A DNA stretch of 64,000 bases from Shewanella salipaludis (lineage in GTDB: Bacteria > Pseudomonadota > Gammaproteobacteria > Enterobacterales > Shewanellaceae): contig NZ_JAAXYH010000007.1 in assembly GCF_012911865.1 (NCBI RefSeq), positions 157,213-221,212 of the forward strand. The letters run 5' to 3'. Made by a program: the position numbers and the translations under genes. Each line of letters begins with the position of its first letter. Position 1 is the first letter of the stretch. The notes beneath the pieces are model-generated. The model saw nothing but the letters and a program-made list of their open reading frames with translations. It had not been told where the DNA came from and did no database searches. This document shows, one piece after another, positions 1 through 11,039 of the stretch.

Positions 1-2
1 AG

Positions 3-215
3 CACGCAGGGCTGGAGCAGGAACGCCGTCCCTTGCTGCTGGAGCCCCAGGGGTTAAAATACCAGGTACAGGACGATGTGATGACCTTGGAGTTTGTGTT
101 GCCGGCTGGCAGTTTTGCGACCTCCCTGCTCAGGGAGTTGTTCGATTACCAGGATGTCAAAGAGCGCCAGTGGCAGGAAAGTGTCGCGGCAGATAAGCGC
201 ACACAGGAGTCGTGA
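3..215 (+). CDS. truD: tRNA pseudouridine synthase D, C-terminal end (partial)
   Basis: Open frame entering from the left edge; about 70 residues remain. The segment with [14 protein letters not shown] matches the C-terminal end of TruD, which makes pseudouridine 13 in tRNA-Glu. Identification rests on this tail plus gene order, since truD precedes surE in many gammaproteobacteria. The stop codon TGA overlaps the surE ATG (TGATG), which suggests translational coupling. The catalytic part lies outside the window. Confidence 0.8.
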   Translation, partial: HAGLEQERRPLLLEPQGLKYQVQDDVMTLEFVLPAGSFATSLLRELFDYQDVKERQWQESVAADKRTQES

Positions 216-961
216 TGAGAATATTGGTCAGTAACGATGATGGGGTGCATGCCCCGGGGATCAAGGCGCTGGCAGAGGCCCTGGGCGAGTTTGCCGAAGT
301 GCTGACCGTGGCTCCCGACAGAAACTGTTCCGGCGCGAGCAACTCATTAACCTTGACTAACCCATTAAGAATTAATAGGTTAGAGGGTGGCTTCGTATCG
401 GTGAACGGCACGCCTACGGATTGCGTTCATCTGGCCATCCGGGAATTGTTCGACCAGGAACCCGATATTGTCGTCTCAGGCATCAACGCCGGCGCCAATC
501 TGGGGGACGATACCCTGTATTCGGGGACCGTCGCCGCCGCCATGGAAGGGCGCTTCCTGGGGCTGCCCGCCATCGCCATTTCCCTGGTGGGGCGCAAGCT
601 GCTGCATTACGACACTGCGGCTGTGTTTGCCGCCCGGATAGTGAAGGGCCTGCTGAGCCATCCCCTGGCGAAGGATCAGATCCTCAACGTCAATGTGCCG
701 GATCTGCCCCTGGCGGAGATCCAGGGGATCCGGGTCACGCGTCTGGGTGCCCGCCATAAGGCCGAAGGCATGGTACGGATGGAAGATCCCGCCGGCAGGG
801 AAATCTTCTGGCTGGGGCCTCCGGGAATAGAACAGGATGCCAGCCAAGGCACGGATTTCGACGCAGTGGCCAATGGCTATGTGTCCATCACTCCATTAAC
901 TGTGGACTTGACCGCTTACAGTCAGCTGTCGGGTCTGGAAAATTGGGTCAAGAATATATGA
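215..961 (+). CDS. surE: 5'/3'-nucleotidase SurE
   Basis: Survival protein SurE, a cytoplasmic metal-dependent phosphatase of nucleoside monophosphates. The protein begins [16 protein letters not shown], the family signature with the metal-binding Asp8-Asp9 pair, followed by a GASNS segment and [19 protein letters not shown] with the metal-binding Asn. The length of 248 residues is normal. ATG 215 is chosen over GTG 212 because homologues start MRILxSNDDG. The start overlaps the truD stop and the gene's own stop overlaps pcm (ATGA), so truD-surE-pcm is a tightly coupled operon upstream of nlpD-rpoS. Confidence 0.95.
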   Translation: MRILVSNDDGVHAPGIKALAEALGEFAEVLTVAPDRNCSGASNSLTLTNPLRINRLEGGFVSVNGTPTDCVHLAIRELFDQEPDIVVSGINAGANLGDDTLYSGTVAAAMEGRFLGLPAIAISLVGRKLLHYDTAAVFAARIVKGLLSHPLAKDQILNVNVPDLPLAEIQGIRVTRLGARHKAEGMVRMEDPAGREIFWLGPPGIEQDASQGTDFDAVANGYVSITPLTVDLTAYSQLSGLENWVKNI

Positions 962-1593
962 ATCGGCTCGCCAGTGCATCGGCGCAGAATTTAGCAAAAA
1001 AACTCCATGATGCTGGGATCCGGGAGCAGGCCGTGTTGCAGGCCGTCGCCAACACCCCAAGAGAACTTTTTCTCGACAATGCCCTGGCCCATAAGGCCTA
1101 TGAGAATACCGCCTTACCCATAGGCCAGGGACAGACCATTTCGCAGCCTTACATAGTGGCGCGCATGACTGAGCTGTTGCTGCAGCATCACCCCAGGAAG
1201 GTGTTGGAGATAGGCACAGGCTCAGGCTACCAGGCGGCCATCCTGGCGCAACTGGTGCCCGAGTTATGCACCATAGAGAGGATCAAGAGCCTGCAGATCC
1301 AGGCGCGGCAGAGGCTCAAGCGGCTGGACTTGCATAACGTCTCTTTCAAATACGGTGATGGCTGGCAGGGGTGGCCGAACCGCGGTCCTTTCGATGCCAT
1401 CATGGTCACGGCGGCGCCTGAGAGTATTCCACAGCCGCTGTTGGAACAGCTGGCCGATGGCGGTGTCTTGGTGATCCCAGTCGGGGATGAGATCCAGGAG
1501 TTGCTGCGCATCACCAGACGGGGTGACAGATTCGAACATCAGGTGATCGAAGGCGTCAGGTTTGTGCCCCTGGTCAGCGGTGGCCTGGCTTAA
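958..1593 (+). CDS. pcm: Protein-L-isoaspartate O-methyltransferase
   Basis: Repairs age-damaged proteins by methylating L-isoaspartyl residues with S-adenosylmethionine in the cytoplasm. The 211-residue protein shows the SAM-binding motif VLEIGTGSG at about residues 82-90 and the substrate-site signature [13 protein letters not shown] around residues 57-67. ATG 958 overlaps the surE TGA by four bases (ATGA) and gives the usual length; in-frame TTG 943 would add five residues and lies inside surE. The stationary-phase survival context (surE, nlpD, rpoS) is the conserved arrangement. Confidence 0.95.
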   Translation: MNRLASASAQNLAKKLHDAGIREQAVLQAVANTPRELFLDNALAHKAYENTALPIGQGQTISQPYIVARMTELLLQHHPRKVLEIGTGSGYQAAILAQLVPELCTIERIKSLQIQARQRLKRLDLHNVSFKYGDGWQGWPNRGPFDAIMVTAAPESIPQPLLEQLADGGVLVIPVGDEIQELLRITRRGDRFEHQVIEGVRFVPLVSGGLA

Positions 1594-1666
1594 ACTCGCG
1601 GTCTATGCTTCAGGGCCGGCCATGGCACGGGTGAATGTGATTGAAATAGATAAGGGAAAAGTAGAT

Positions 1667-2569
1667 TTGAACTTAGGGCAATTGACAATTCTGGCCTTGC
1701 TCATCACATTCATCCTCAGTGGCTGTAGTTTTCAGGCCAGACGACCGGCACCCGTCGAAAATATTTACCTTAACGGGACCCCTGCCTATGACAGGGGCTC
1801 GATAAAAACCGGCGTCTATACGGTCAAGAAGGGCGATACCTTGTACTCCATCTCCTGGGGGGCAGGTAAAGATTTTGTTACAATTGCCAAACTGAATAAG
1901 CTGGCAAAACCTTACACCATTTACCCGGGACAGAAGCTCAAATTGCAACCGGGAAAACGCAGCTGGAGCAAGAAGAAGCCGTACGCCATGCGGCATGCAG
2001 CCAAGACGGACAGCCAAAAAACCGCTAAAACCGTCTCGAACAAGGCGCCAAAACCCGCCGCTAATACTCAAACAACTCAAACCAGTAGTACAAAAAAAGT
2101 ACTTGATAACAAGGTCAAGCCTGCGTACTCTGTTACAGGTACTCAACAGGTTATTAACAAGTCTATCCACCCGGCAAGCTCGACACTTCCGGCCAGGGTA
2201 AGCCGATGGCGGTGGCCTGTAAGGGGAAATATTCTGAGTACTTTCTCTGCCAACGAGCAAGGGAATAAAGGTATTAAGATTGCTGGAAACAGGGGCACAG
2301 TCATCAATGCCGCTGCCGATGGACGCGTAGTGTATGCGGGTAGCGCACTGAGAGGTTATGGTAATCTTGTGATCATCAAGCACAGCGACGATTACCTCAG
2401 CGCATATGCTCATGCGGATAAGATCTTAGTCAAAGAGAAGCAACAGGTTGTCGCAGGACAAAGGGTTGCAACCATGGGAAGTACAGGGACCGACAGGGTA
2501 ATGTTGCACTTTGAAATCCGTTACCACGGTAAGTCTGTTAACCCATTGAAGTATTTGCCAAAACACTGA
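1667..2569 (+). CDS. nlpD: Murein hydrolase activator NlpD (lipoprotein)
   Basis: Outer-membrane lipoprotein that activates the septal amidase AmiC during cell separation. The sequence shows a lipobox ending LSGC (Cys20 with the TTG start), a LysM domain (YTVKKGDTLYSIS to PGQKLKL), a low-complexity Lys/Thr/Gln linker and a C-terminal LytM/M23 domain. The M23 zinc ligands are not all present: GIKIAG stands where active enzymes carry His and Asp. This fits the known degenerate, non-catalytic activator role. TTG 1667 has an AAGGGA ribosome site nine bases upstream; ATG 1622 is the alternative start and would give a longer, more acidic N-terminus. In relatives the main rpoS promoter lies inside nlpD; I could not pinpoint it here. 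Confidence 0.88.
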   Translation: MNLGQLTILALLITFILSGCSFQARRPAPVENIYLNGTPAYDRGSIKTGVYTVKKGDTLYSISWGAGKDFVTIAKLNKLAKPYTIYPGQKLKLQPGKRSWSKKKPYAMRHAAKTDSQKTAKTVSNKAPKPAANTQTTQTSSTKKVLDNKVKPAYSVTGTQQVINKSIHPASSTLPARVSRWRWPVRGNILSTFSANEQGNKGIKIAGNRGTVINAAADGRVVYAGSALRGYGNLVIIKHSDDYLSAYAHADKILVKEKQQVVAGQRVATMGSTGTDRVMLHFEIRYHGKSVNPLKYLPKH

Positions 2570-2652
2570 TTGTTTGGCTGCCGAATTGGCATGGAGGATA
2601 AAAAGAGGTGAAGTTAATTTAAATAGTGAGTTTATGTTTGGGAGATAAAGTT

Positions 2653-3636
2653 ATGAGCCAAAATAACAGCATTGCCGCTGAGCTTATCGATTTTTCCACA
2701 AAACAGCCCGATTCAGCAGCCGACAATAAGGATGGCAGCAATACTCTGGTTCAAGATCTTGAGCTGGAACAACAGGTACAAGATGATCTGCAAAAGAATC
2801 TCGATGCCACGCAACTCTACCTGGGTGAGATAGGTTTTTCGCCCTTGCTAAGCGCGGAAGAGGAAGTCTACTTTTCACGCAAGTCACTCAAAGGTTGTGC
2901 CAAGTCCCGCAACCGCATGATAGAAAGCAATCTCAGATTAGTGGTAAAAATTGCCCGCCGTTATAACAACCGCGGCTTGGCGCTGCTCGATCTTATCGAG
3001 GAAGGCAACCTGGGATTGATCCGTGCGGTAGAGAAATTTGATCCCGAACGCGGCTTTCGTTTCTCGACCTACGCCACCTGGTGGATAAGACAAACCATAG
3101 AAAGAGCCATAATGAATCAGACGCGTACCATACGCTTGCCTATCCATGTGGTGAAAGAACTCAATGTCTATCTGCGTACCGCCAGGGAATTGGCCCACAA
3201 GCTGGATCATGAGCCTACGGCCGAGGAAATAGCGACCAAGTTGGACATTCCCAGCAGCGACGTCAGCCGCATGCTGAAACTCAATGAAAAAATCACCTCG
3301 GTGGATACCCCATTGGGGGGCGATAACGACAAAGCCCTGTTGGATGTGCTGGCCGATGACGATAATGTGGGCCCGGACTACAAGGTGCAGAACGAAGATA
3401 TTTCCAATTCCGTGGTGAAATGGCTCAACGAGCTCAATACCAAGCAAAGGGAAGTGCTGGCACGGCGTTTCGGGCTGCTGGGTTATGAGCCATCGACGCT
3501 GGAAGATGTCGGTGCCGAAATCGGTTTGACCCGCGAGAGAGTGCGGCAGATCCAGGTGGAAGCGCTCAAACGTCTGCGGGATCTGCTGGCATCCGAAGGC
3601 CTCTCTGTCGAAGCCCTGTTCAGAAGCGACTCCTGA
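2653..3636 (+). CDS. rpoS: RNA polymerase sigma factor RpoS (sigma-38)
   Basis: Stationary-phase and general stress sigma factor. The 327-residue protein has region 1.2 ([16 protein letters not shown]), region 2 with the core-binding helix [12 protein letters not shown] and the promoter-melting [11 protein letters not shown] segment, region 3, and region 4 with the helix-turn-helix [23 protein letters not shown] 2653 is preferred because GGGAGA lies just upstream and the product begins MSQNN; the upstream in-frame start at 2626 has no clear ribosome site. It follows nlpD as usual and is closed by a hairpin shared with mutS. Confidence 0.97.
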   Translation: MSQNNSIAAELIDFSTKQPDSAADNKDGSNTLVQDLELEQQVQDDLQKNLDATQLYLGEIGFSPLLSAEEEVYFSRKSLKGCAKSRNRMIESNLRLVVKIARRYNNRGLALLDLIEEGNLGLIRAVEKFDPERGFRFSTYATWWIRQTIERAIMNQTRTIRLPIHVVKELNVYLRTARELAHKLDHEPTAEEIATKLDIPSSDVSRMLKLNEKITSVDTPLGGDNDKALLDVLADDDNVGPDYKVQNEDISNSVVKWLNELNTKQREVLARRFGLLGYEPSTLEDVGAEIGLTRERVRQIQVEALKRLRDLLASEGLSVEALFRSDS

Positions 3637-3716
3637 GAGCCTGGCATTGCCGACCGGCTGCTGGCCCCAAACAAAAGCTCAGACAAAAAGCTCAGACAAA
3701 AAGCCCAGCTAAACAA

Positions 3717-3741
3717 ACGCCCATCCTGGATGGGCGTTTTT
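3717..3741. terminator. Bidirectional terminator between rpoS and mutS
   Basis: Near-perfect inverted repeat ACGCCCATCC / GGATGGGCGT followed by five T on the plus strand, in the 137-bp gap between two convergent genes. Just upstream (3675-3710) AGCTCAGACAAAA is tandemly repeated. Confidence 0.85.
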
Positions 3742-3773
3742 GTCGCTGCTGCATGCACTCTGCTCTTGCCAGC

Positions 3774-6344
3774 CTAGGCGAGGCGTTTCAGCTCATAGAG
3801 CAGCTCCAGCGCTTGCCTCGGGCTCAGCTCGTCCGGATTGATGGCCTGGAGCCGCAGCAGCGCCTGGGACTCCTGCTGCAATGGCTGCAGCGACAGGGTC
3901 TGCTGTAAGGGGAGGCCGTCCAGATGGTGCTGATCCCGGCTCTCCAGCTGATGCAGCTTGAACTTGGCGGCCTTGATCACCTGTGCCGGCACCCCGGCCA
4001 AAGCGGCGACCTGCAAGCCATAACTCTTGCTGGCGGCGCCTTCCTGCACCGCATGCATGAAGGCTATGGTGTCTTCATGCTCTACCGCGTCCAGATGGAC
4101 GTTGTGGACCCCGGCGAGCAATTCCGGCAGCTGAGTCAGCTCGAAATAATGGGTGGCGAACAGCGTCATGGCGGCGACCTTCTGCGCCAGGTATTCGGCC
4201 GCCGACCAGGCCAGCGACAGGCCGTCATAGGTCGAGGTACCGCGGCCAATTTCATCCATCAGCACCAGGCTGTTGGCGCTGGCGTTATGGAGTATGTTGG
4301 CGGTTTCCGTCATCTCCACCATGAAGGTCGAGCGGCCGGAGGCCAAGTCGTCCGATGCCCCTATGCGGGTAAAGATCCTGTCTACCTGGCCTATCACGGC
4401 TTTTTGTGCCGGCACGAAACAGCCTATGTGCGCCATCAGGGTGATGAGCGCCACCTGGCGCATATAGGTGGATTTACCGCCCATGTTGGGGCCTGTGACT
4501 ATCAGCATGCGCCTATCCGAATTGAGTTCGACCGGATTGGCGATGAAAGGCGTCTGACTGACCCGCTCGACCACAGGGTGGCGTCCGGACTCAATCTGGA
4601 TCCCGACCTGATCTCTCAGCTCGGGTCTTTGGTAATCCAGGGTCTCGGCCCGATCGGCAAAGTTACTCAGCACATCCAGTTCGGCCGCGGCGCGGGCGAA
4701 GAGCTGCAACTCATGGAGCCTGGGCAACAGCAGCTCGAACAACTGCTCCCACAGCTGCTTCTCCAGTGCCAATGCCTTGCCCTGGCTCGACAGCACCTTC
4801 TCCTCGTATTCCTTCAGCTCAGGGGTGATGTAGCGCTCGGTATTCTTGAGCGTCTGTCGCCGCTGGTAACTCAGAGGCACCTGGGAGGATTGCAGGCGGC
4901 TGACTTCTATGTAATAGCCATGGACTCTGTTGTAGCCCACCTTGAGGGTGGCGATTCCGGTTCTGGCCTTCTCACGCTGCTCCAACTGCACCAGGTAGTC
5001 GCTGGCGCCTTCACTCAGGCCACGCCATTCATCCAGCTCGGCATGGTAACCCGGGCGGATCACCCCGCCGTCACGGATGAGCATGGGCGGGTTATCCACT
5101 ATGGCGCGCGCCAGCAGGGCATGCTCCTCGGGAAATTCGCCCAATTGGCTGGCGAGTCTGTGGATATGACTGGAGTGGCAAGAGCCCAGCAGTTGCTGGA
5201 TCGCCGGCAGTAAAGCCAGTGCCTGGCGCAGGCGGGCGAAGTCCCGCGGCCTGGCGGAGCGCAGTGCCAGCCTGGCCATGATGCGCTCGACATCCCCCAG
5301 CGCCTTGAGTTGTTGATGCAGCTCGGCGTATTCCCCCGAGTCGAGTAATTCCTGCACTATCTCCTGACGGGCGGTTATGGCTTGGTGATCCCGCAATGGT
5401 TGATGGATCCAGCGCTGCAACATGCGGCTGCCCATGGGGGTGGCGGTATTGTCCAGCACTGAGGCCAGGGTATTGTCGCGGCCACCGCCGAGGTTGCTGG
5501 TCAGTTCCAGATTGCGCCGGGTCGCGGCATCCAGCACTATGGTATCGCTCTGGTTGAATCTGACTATCGAGTTGATGTGCGGCAGGGCCGTGCGCTGGGT
5601 GTCCTTGACGTATTGCATCAGGCTGCCGGCGGCCTGCAAGGATGTGCGGGCATCGGCGATACCGAAGCCATGCAGATCTTTGGTGCCAAATTGCTCCAGC
5701 AGCAGGCGCACACTGGTGTCGTAATCGAATTCCCATTCGGGACGACGGCGCTTGCCCTTGAAGCGCTCGATAAGGCCCATCTGGCTAAAATCTTCACTGT
5801 AGAGGATCTCGACCGGGTGGGTGCGTTGCAGCTCGGCCTCCAATGCCTCACAGGTATCCAACTCGGCGATGATGAAGCGACCGGAAGACACGTCCAGGGT
5901 GGCATAACCGAATCCCTGCTTGCCCTGATACACGGCCGCCAACAGATTGTCCTGCCGCTCCTGCAGCAGGGCTTCATCTGTCAGCGTGCCCGGGGTGACT
6001 ATCCGTACTACCTTACGTTCCACGGGGCCCTTGGAGGTGGCGGGATCCCCTATCTGCTCACAGATGGCGACGGACTGGCCAATCTGCACCAGTTTCGCCA
6101 GGTAACCTTCGACCGCATGGTAGGGGATCCCTGCCATGGGAATGGGATCGCCGCCGCTCTTGCCCCTCGCCGTCAAGGAGATCCCCAGCATTTCGGAGGC
6201 GCGTTTGGCGTCGTCGTAAAAGAGTTCGTAGAAGTCGCCCATGCGATAGAAGAGCAGCATGTCTGGATGCTCGGCCTTCATCGACAAATACTGGCGCATC
6301 ATGGGGGTATGTTTTTCTAGCTGATCGCTGGCTATGAGATTCAT
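3774..6344 (-). CDS. mutS: DNA mismatch repair protein MutS
   Basis: Recognises mismatches and starts methyl-directed repair with MutL. The 856-residue length is typical. The N-terminal mismatch-reading motif is present as GDFYELF (Phe38 and Glu40). The ATPase has the Walker A loop GPNMGGKST starting near residue 617, followed by the Walker B region [16 protein letters not shown] and the dimer-interface [11 protein letters not shown]. The start is ATG at 6344. It is convergent with rpoS and divergent from recA across a 330-bp gap. No neighbouring gene shares its strand, so it is probably monocistronic. Confidence 0.97.
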   Translation of the reverse strand: MNLIASDQLEKHTPMMRQYLSMKAEHPDMLLFYRMGDFYELFYDDAKRASEMLGISLTARGKSGGDPIPMAGIPYHAVEGYLAKLVQIGQSVAICEQIGDPATSKGPVERKVVRIVTPGTLTDEALLQERQDNLLAAVYQGKQGFGYATLDVSSGRFIIAELDTCEALEAELQRTHPVEILYSEDFSQMGLIERFKGKRRRPEWEFDYDTSVRLLLEQFGTKDLHGFGIADARTSLQAAGSLMQYVKDTQRTALPHINSIVRFNQSDTIVLDAATRRNLELTSNLGGGRDNTLASVLDNTATPMGSRMLQRWIHQPLRDHQAITARQEIVQELLDSGEYAELHQQLKALGDVERIMARLALRSARPRDFARLRQALALLPAIQQLLGSCHSSHIHRLASQLGEFPEEHALLARAIVDNPPMLIRDGGVIRPGYHAELDEWRGLSEGASDYLVQLEQREKARTGIATLKVGYNRVHGYYIEVSRLQSSQVPLSYQRRQTLKNTERYITPELKEYEEKVLSSQGKALALEKQLWEQLFELLLPRLHELQLFARAAAELDVLSNFADRAETLDYQRPELRDQVGIQIESGRHPVVERVSQTPFIANPVELNSDRRMLIVTGPNMGGKSTYMRQVALITLMAHIGCFVPAQKAVIGQVDRIFTRIGASDDLASGRSTFMVEMTETANILHNASANSLVLMDEIGRGTSTYDGLSLAWSAAEYLAQKVAAMTLFATHYFELTQLPELLAGVHNVHLDAVEHEDTIAFMHAVQEGAASKSYGLQVAALAGVPAQVIKAAKFKLHQLESRDQHHLDGLPLQQTLSLQPLQQESQALLRLQAINPDELSPRQALELLYELKRLA

Positions 6345-6555
6345 TAACGGCTTTTATCCCTTGTCCTTTTACCGCAGGTTTTGGCTGACCCATGGCGGCT
6401 TTCAATTCTGCGGCCAATATTAACAATATTTTTGAATGAGTAGCGGTTTTATCTGTGGGCCAGGGCGTAAAAGATGCGTTATTTTGGTCTTTTCCCGAGC
6501 CGGCAGCGCACAAATATCTGGGTGGCAAGGAGTTAAAATAAATTTTACCCAGCAC

Positions 6556-6583
6556 TTGATACTGTATGATTGTACAGTATACT
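6556..6583 (+). promoter_or_regulatory. recA promoter with -35 TTGATA and -10 TATACT
   Basis: TTGATA (6556-6561) and TATACT (6578-6583) are separated by exactly 16 bp, and that spacer is the LexA box itself. The layout would let LexA block RNA polymerase directly. The promoter lies about 90 bp upstream of the recA ATG. Confidence 0.8.
6560..6579. promoter_or_regulatory. LexA (SOS) box of recA
   Basis: TACTGTATGATTGTACAGTA matches the gammaproteobacterial consensus TACTGT-N8-ACAGTA in both half-sites. It fills the spacer between the -35 and -10 elements of recA. Confidence 0.93.
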
Positions 6584-6674
6584 AGTGAGCATATTGAGAC
6601 AGGCAGTGTTAACTTTTTTGTCTCGCACCATACTTTTTTACACGCATGAACGCGTGGTCGGAGAGGGAACAGGA

Positions 6675-7739
6675 ATGAAGGTAGATCCAAATAAAGAGAA
6701 AGCACTTGCCGCCGTGTTGGGCCAGATCGAGAAACAGTTCGGTAAAGGTTCCATCATGAAACTGGGTGAGGATCGCTCCATGGACGTGGAAACCATCTCT
6801 ACCGGTTCTCTGTCATTGGATGTTGCCCTCGGCGCCGGCGGTTTGCCTATGGGGCGTATCGTCGAGATCTATGGCCCAGAGTCATCGGGTAAAACCACTC
6901 TGACACTGGAAGTGATCGCCGCCGCTCAGCGCGAAGGCAAGACCTGCGCCTTCATAGATGCCGAGCATGCACTGGATCCTATCTATGCCCAGAAGCTGGG
7001 TGTAGACATAGATAACCTCCTGTGTTCTCAACCAGATACGGGTGAACAGGCGCTGGAGATCTGTGATGCCCTGACCCGCAGCGGTGCCGTGGACGTGATC
7101 ATCGTCGACTCGGTCGCCGCCCTGACGCCTAAAGCCGAGATCGAAGGTGAAATAGGTGATTCACACATGGGCTTGGCGGCCCGTATGATGAGTCAGGCGA
7201 TGCGTAAGCTGGCGGGCAACCTGAAGCAGTCCAACACTTTGCTGATCTTCATCAACCAGATACGTATGAAGATAGGGGTGATGTTCGGTAACCCTGAAAC
7301 CACCACGGGCGGTAATGCGCTCAAGTTCTATGCTTCCGTTCGTCTGGATATCCGCCGTACCGGCGCCATCAAGGAAGGCGACGAAGTGGTAGGCAACGAG
7401 ACCCGCGTCAAGGTGGTGAAGAACAAGATTGCCGCGCCCTTCAAGCAGGCAGAATTCCAAATCCTCTATGGCCAGGGCATCAACCGCACAGGTGAGTTGG
7501 TCGACCTGGGTGTGGCCCACAAGCTGGTGGAAAAAGCCGGTGCCTGGTACAGCTACAAGGGCGACAAGATAGGTCAGGGCCGTGCCAACGCCGGCAAATA
7601 TCTGATTGAAAACCCTGCGATTGCCGCCGAGATCGACGGCGCCTTGCGTGCCTTGCTGCTGAGCAAGGGCGGTGCGCCTGTGGCTAAGCCGGCGGCCGGC
7701 GATGAGAACGTAGATCTGGAAACAGGCGAAGTATTCTGA
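6675..7739 (+). CDS. recA: Recombinase RecA
   Basis: Strand-exchange ATPase of homologous recombination and co-protease for LexA cleavage. The 354-residue protein carries Walker [10 protein letters not shown], Walker [11 protein letters not shown], the L1/L2 DNA-binding region around [16 protein letters not shown] and [22 protein letters not shown], and an acidic C-terminal tail. ATG 6675 follows GGAACAGGA and gives the standard N-terminus [11 protein letters not shown]; a longer in-frame extension to 6570 would cross the promoter and is rejected. Expression is expected to be SOS-induced through the LexA box. Confidence 0.98.
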   Translation: MKVDPNKEKALAAVLGQIEKQFGKGSIMKLGEDRSMDVETISTGSLSLDVALGAGGLPMGRIVEIYGPESSGKTTLTLEVIAAAQREGKTCAFIDAEHALDPIYAQKLGVDIDNLLCSQPDTGEQALEICDALTRSGAVDVIIVDSVAALTPKAEIEGEIGDSHMGLAARMMSQAMRKLAGNLKQSNTLLIFINQIRMKIGVMFGNPETTTGGNALKFYASVRLDIRRTGAIKEGDEVVGNETRVKVVKNKIAAPFKQAEFQILYGQGINRTGELVDLGVAHKLVEKAGAWYSYKGDKIGQGRANAGKYLIENPAIAAEIDGALRALLLSKGGAPVAKPAAGDENVDLETGEVF

Positions 7740-8194
7740 GTCAGTCGGCCCGACAAGTTGCGGTAGCGCTGCTGGCGCGCCGCGATTATTCCAGGCATGA
7801 AATCAAGGCCAAGTTGCTGCTCAAAGGCTTCGAGACCGTCGAGATAGAGCCAGTGCTCGACGGCTGCGAAGCCAGCGGTTTTCTCGATGACAACCGCTAT
7901 GCCGATCTGTTGCTGCGCAGCCATATCACCAAGGGCCATGGCCTGGGACGCATCAAACAGGCGATGGCACAGAAGGGCCTTTGTGCCGGGACTATTGCCG
8001 CCGCTGTGGACAGATCCACTTGTGACTGGTTCGAACTCGCCAGGAGCAAGGCCGTCAAGAAATACACAGATCCCCGCACCCAGGACATGAAAGAGAAAGC
8101 CAGACGCATCCGCTTCCTCATGGGGCAAGGCTTCAGCTACGATCAGATAGCCTATGCCTTGGATTACGATCCCTACGATGAATCGTCATTCTGA
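7736..8194 (+). CDS. recX: Regulatory protein RecX with a non-standard start codon
   Basis: RecX inhibits RecA filament growth. The frame has the family's three-helix repeat pattern ([24 protein letters not shown], then [16 protein letters not shown], then [19 protein letters not shown]). There is no ATG, GTG or TTG between the upstream in-frame stop at 7703 and TTG 7814. Starting at 7814 would delete the first conserved helix. CTG 7736 overlaps the recA TGA as CTGA and encodes [22 protein letters not shown] 7733 is the alternative. The 152-residue product from CTG is close to the usual size. Translation is probably coupled to recA. Confidence 0.85.
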   Translation: MSQSARQVAVALLARRDYSRHEIKAKLLLKGFETVEIEPVLDGCEASGFLDDNRYADLLLRSHITKGHGLGRIKQAMAQKGLCAGTIAAAVDRSTCDWFELARSKAVKKYTDPRTQDMKEKARRIRFLMGQGFSYDQIAYALDYDPYDESSF

Positions 8195-8291
8195 GCCTCA
8201 CATCTGCTGCAACCCTTAACCTCGGCTTTCAAAATCCCACTCCCGGCCCGCTATCTGCCAAACAGCACTGGTCGTACTCCTTCAGTCTGCT

Positions 8292-8297
8292 TATAAT
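8292..8297 (+). promoter_or_regulatory. Possible -10 element of alaS
   Basis: A perfect TATAAT lies 81 bp upstream of the alaS ATG, in the gap after recX. No good -35 is visible at 17-18 bp, so this is a candidate only. Confidence 0.35.
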
Positions 8298-8377
8298 GCT
8301 GGGAAAAATAGGCATTCTGGCTGCATCGCCAACCCGGATGTTGTTTAATTCAGACTTACCCAATTCAGGATGATTTC

Positions 8378-11002
8378 ATGTATCAAACCACCGCAGAGCT
8401 TAGAAGCGCTTTCCTGGAGTTTTTCAGCAAGAATGGTCACCAGATAGTGGACAGCAGTTCCCTGGTGCCAGGCAATGATCCTACCTTGCTCTTCAATAAC
8501 GCCGGAATGAACCAGTTTAAAGATGTCTTCCTGGGGATGGATAAGCGCAGCTATACCCGAGCCACGAGCTCACAACGCTGCGTGCGCGCCGGTGGTAAGC
8601 ATAACGATTTGGATAACGTGGGCTACACGGCCAGGCATCACACCTTTTTCGAGATGCTGGGTAACTTCAGCTTCGGCGATTACTTCAAGGAAGAGGCGAT
8701 TCGTTACGCCTGGACCTTCCTGACCGAGACCCTGCAACTGCCCAAAGAGCGTCTGTGCGTGACTGTGTACGAGACGGACGATGAAGCCTTCGACATCTGG
8801 GCTCAGAAGATAGGCGTGCCCAAAGAAAACATCATCCGCATAGGCGACAACAAGGGTGCGGCCTATGCGTCGGATAACTTCTGGCAGATGGGTGACACAG
8901 GCCCATGTGGTCCCTGCACCGAAATTTTCTATGATCATGGCGAGCATATCTGGGGCGGCCGTCCCGGCACCCCAGAGGAAGATGGCGATCGTTTCATCGA
9001 GATCTGGAACATAGTCTTCATGCAATATAACCGTCACTCAGACGGGACCATGGAACCCTTGCCTAAGCCTTCGGTCGATACCGGCATGGGCATAGAGCGT
9101 ATCGCCGCCATCATGCAGGGGGTGCACTCCAACTATGAGATAGATATTTTCAAGGCGCTGATCGCCAAGGCGGCCGAGATCATAGGCGTCACCGACTTAG
9201 AGAATAAATCGCTGCGGGTGATCGCAGATCATATCCGCTCCTGCGCCTTCTTGGTGGCCGATGGGGTGATGCCATCGAACGAAGGCCGTGGCTATGTGCT
9301 GCGTCGCATCATTCGCCGCGCGGTGCGCCATGGCAACAAGCTGGGCGCCACCGAAACCTTCTTCTACAAGCTGGTGCCTACCCTGATTGCCGTCATGGGC
9401 GATGCGGCCAAGGGCCTGGCCGAGACGCAAGCCATAGTCGAGAAGGCCCTCAAGGCCGAAGAAGAGCAGTTTGCCCGCACTCTGGAGCGCGGCCTGGGGA
9501 TACTGGATAACGCCCTGAACGAACTCGAGGGTGACACTTTGGACGGCGAAACCGTCTTCAAGCTGTATGACACCTATGGCTTCCCCGTGGATTTGACCGC
9601 CGACGTCTGTCGTGAGCGCAACATCACAGTGGATGAGTTAGGTTTCGATGTCGCCATGGCCGAGCAGCGCAGCCGGGCCCAGGCGGCAGGCAACTTCGGC
9701 ACAGATTATAATGCCGGCCTCAAGATAGATGCACAGACAGAGTTCTGCGGTTATACCCAGTTAGCCGCCGAGGGCAAGGTGACCGGACTCTATGTCGACG
9801 GCGTGGCCGTCGACGCCATCGCCGCGGGTGACAACGCCGTGGTGGTGCTGGATTCGACGCCTTTCTATGCCGAGTCGGGTGGTCAGGTGGGTGATAAGGG
9901 CCAGTTGCTGGCCAGCGGTATCGTCTTCGATGTGACAGATACCCAGAAATACGGTCAGGCAACGGGTCATCAGGGTGTCCTGACCTCGGGCAGCCTGTCA
10001 CTCGGACAAGTGCTGGAGGCGAGGGTGGAGCAGACACTGCGTCAACGCACCCAGCTCAATCACTCTGTGACTCACTTACTGCACGCGGCGCTGCGGCAGA
10101 TATTGGGCACCCATGTGACCCAGAAAGGCTCCTTGGTCGACCCTGAACGCCTGAGATTCGACTTCTCGCACTTCGAAGCGGTCAAGCCAGAGGAGCTGCA
10201 GCGGGTCGAAGATCTGGTCAATGCCCAGATACGTCTCAATCATGAGCTGAAAACGGCTGTGATGGACATAGATCAAGCCAAAGAGAAGGGCGCCATGGCG
10301 CTGTTCGGTGAGAAATATGACGCCCAGGTGCGGGTCGTCACCATGGGTGACTTCTCGGTCGAGCTCTGCGGTGGTACCCATGTGGGCCGCAGTGGTGACA
10401 TAGGTCTGTTCAAGATCACCTCGGAAAGCGGTATCGCCGCCGGTGTGCGCCGCATCGAGGCGGTGACAGGTGCCGCCGCCATGGCGTTTGTCGCCGCTCA
10501 GCAGGCCGAGCTTGCCGAAGCCGCATCTCTGCTCAAGGGCGATGCCGGCTCTGTCGTGGTTAAGCTCAAGGCGCAGCTGGACAAGATGAAGTCGCTGGAG
10601 AAAGAGCTGTCACAGCTCAAGGACAAGCTCGCCGCCGCTGCCAGTGCCGATCTGGCCACAGATGCCGTCGCCATCAATGGCGTAAAAGTGCTGATCAAGA
10701 AACTCGAAGGGGTCGATCCTGGTTCGCTGCGCGGACTGCAGGATGAACTCAAGCAGAAGCTCAAGTCCGCCGTCATAGTGCTGGGCACGGCCAAAGACGG
10801 CAAGGTCAACCTGATCGCCGGCGTCAGTAACGATCTGACCGCCAAGATCAAGGCCGGCGAGTTGGTGGCCATGGTCGCCAGTCAGGTGGGCGGAAAGGGC
10901 GGTGGTCGCCCCGACATGGCCCAGGCCGGTGGCACTCAACCAGAGCACTTGGACTCGGCATTGGCGCTAGCCTTGCCTTGGGTAACGGAGCGTCTGGCTT
11001 AA
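8378..11002 (+). CDS. alaS: Alanine--tRNA ligase
   Basis: Class II aminoacyl-tRNA synthetase that charges tRNA-Ala. The 874 residues match the full-length bacterial enzyme. The N-terminal catalytic core has [17 protein letters not shown] and RRHT-like motif-2 residues ([22 protein letters not shown]). The editing domain has the zinc-type HxxxH motif in [12 protein letters not shown] and the later CGGTHV, followed by a C-terminal coiled-coil and C-Ala domain. The ATG follows AGGATGATTTC. The position between recX and the aspartokinase gene is the common gammaproteobacterial arrangement. Confidence 0.97.
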   Translation: MYQTTAELRSAFLEFFSKNGHQIVDSSSLVPGNDPTLLFNNAGMNQFKDVFLGMDKRSYTRATSSQRCVRAGGKHNDLDNVGYTARHHTFFEMLGNFSFGDYFKEEAIRYAWTFLTETLQLPKERLCVTVYETDDEAFDIWAQKIGVPKENIIRIGDNKGAAYASDNFWQMGDTGPCGPCTEIFYDHGEHIWGGRPGTPEEDGDRFIEIWNIVFMQYNRHSDGTMEPLPKPSVDTGMGIERIAAIMQGVHSNYEIDIFKALIAKAAEIIGVTDLENKSLRVIADHIRSCAFLVADGVMPSNEGRGYVLRRIIRRAVRHGNKLGATETFFYKLVPTLIAVMGDAAKGLAETQAIVEKALKAEEEQFARTLERGLGILDNALNELEGDTLDGETVFKLYDTYGFPVDLTADVCRERNITVDELGFDVAMAEQRSRAQAAGNFGTDYNAGLKIDAQTEFCGYTQLAAEGKVTGLYVDGVAVDAIAAGDNAVVVLDSTPFYAESGGQVGDKGQLLASGIVFDVTDTQKYGQATGHQGVLTSGSLSLGQVLEARVEQTLRQRTQLNHSVTHLLHAALRQILGTHVTQKGSLVDPERLRFDFSHFEAVKPEELQRVEDLVNAQIRLNHELKTAVMDIDQAKEKGAMALFGEKYDAQVRVVTMGDFSVELCGGTHVGRSGDIGLFKITSESGIAAGVRRIEAVTGAAAMAFVAAQQAELAEAASLLKGDAGSVVVKLKAQLDKMKSLEKELSQLKDKLAAAASADLATDAVAINGVKVLIKKLEGVDPGSLRGLQDELKQKLKSAVIVLGTAKDGKVNLIAGVSNDLTAKIKAGELVAMVASQVGGKGGGRPDMAQAGGTQPEHLDSALALALPWVTERLA

Positions 11003-11039
11003 GGCTCGGTTCTGTTAAAGACAAAGTTAAGAGGTCAAA

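Larger units (their letters stand above)
6345..6674. other. mutS-recA divergent intergenic region
   Basis: 330 bp without a convincing gene. It carries the recA promoter and SOS box near 6556-6583 and presumably the mutS promoter on the other strand. I see no cinA/pncC-like coding sequence, although such a gene often precedes recA in gammaproteobacteria. Confidence 0.7.

Noticed and set aside
3924..5213. 429-codon open frame on the plus strand inside mutS
   Set aside because: It is the exact antisense of mutS, with no ribosome site or domain; GC-rich coding sequence often leaves such frames open.
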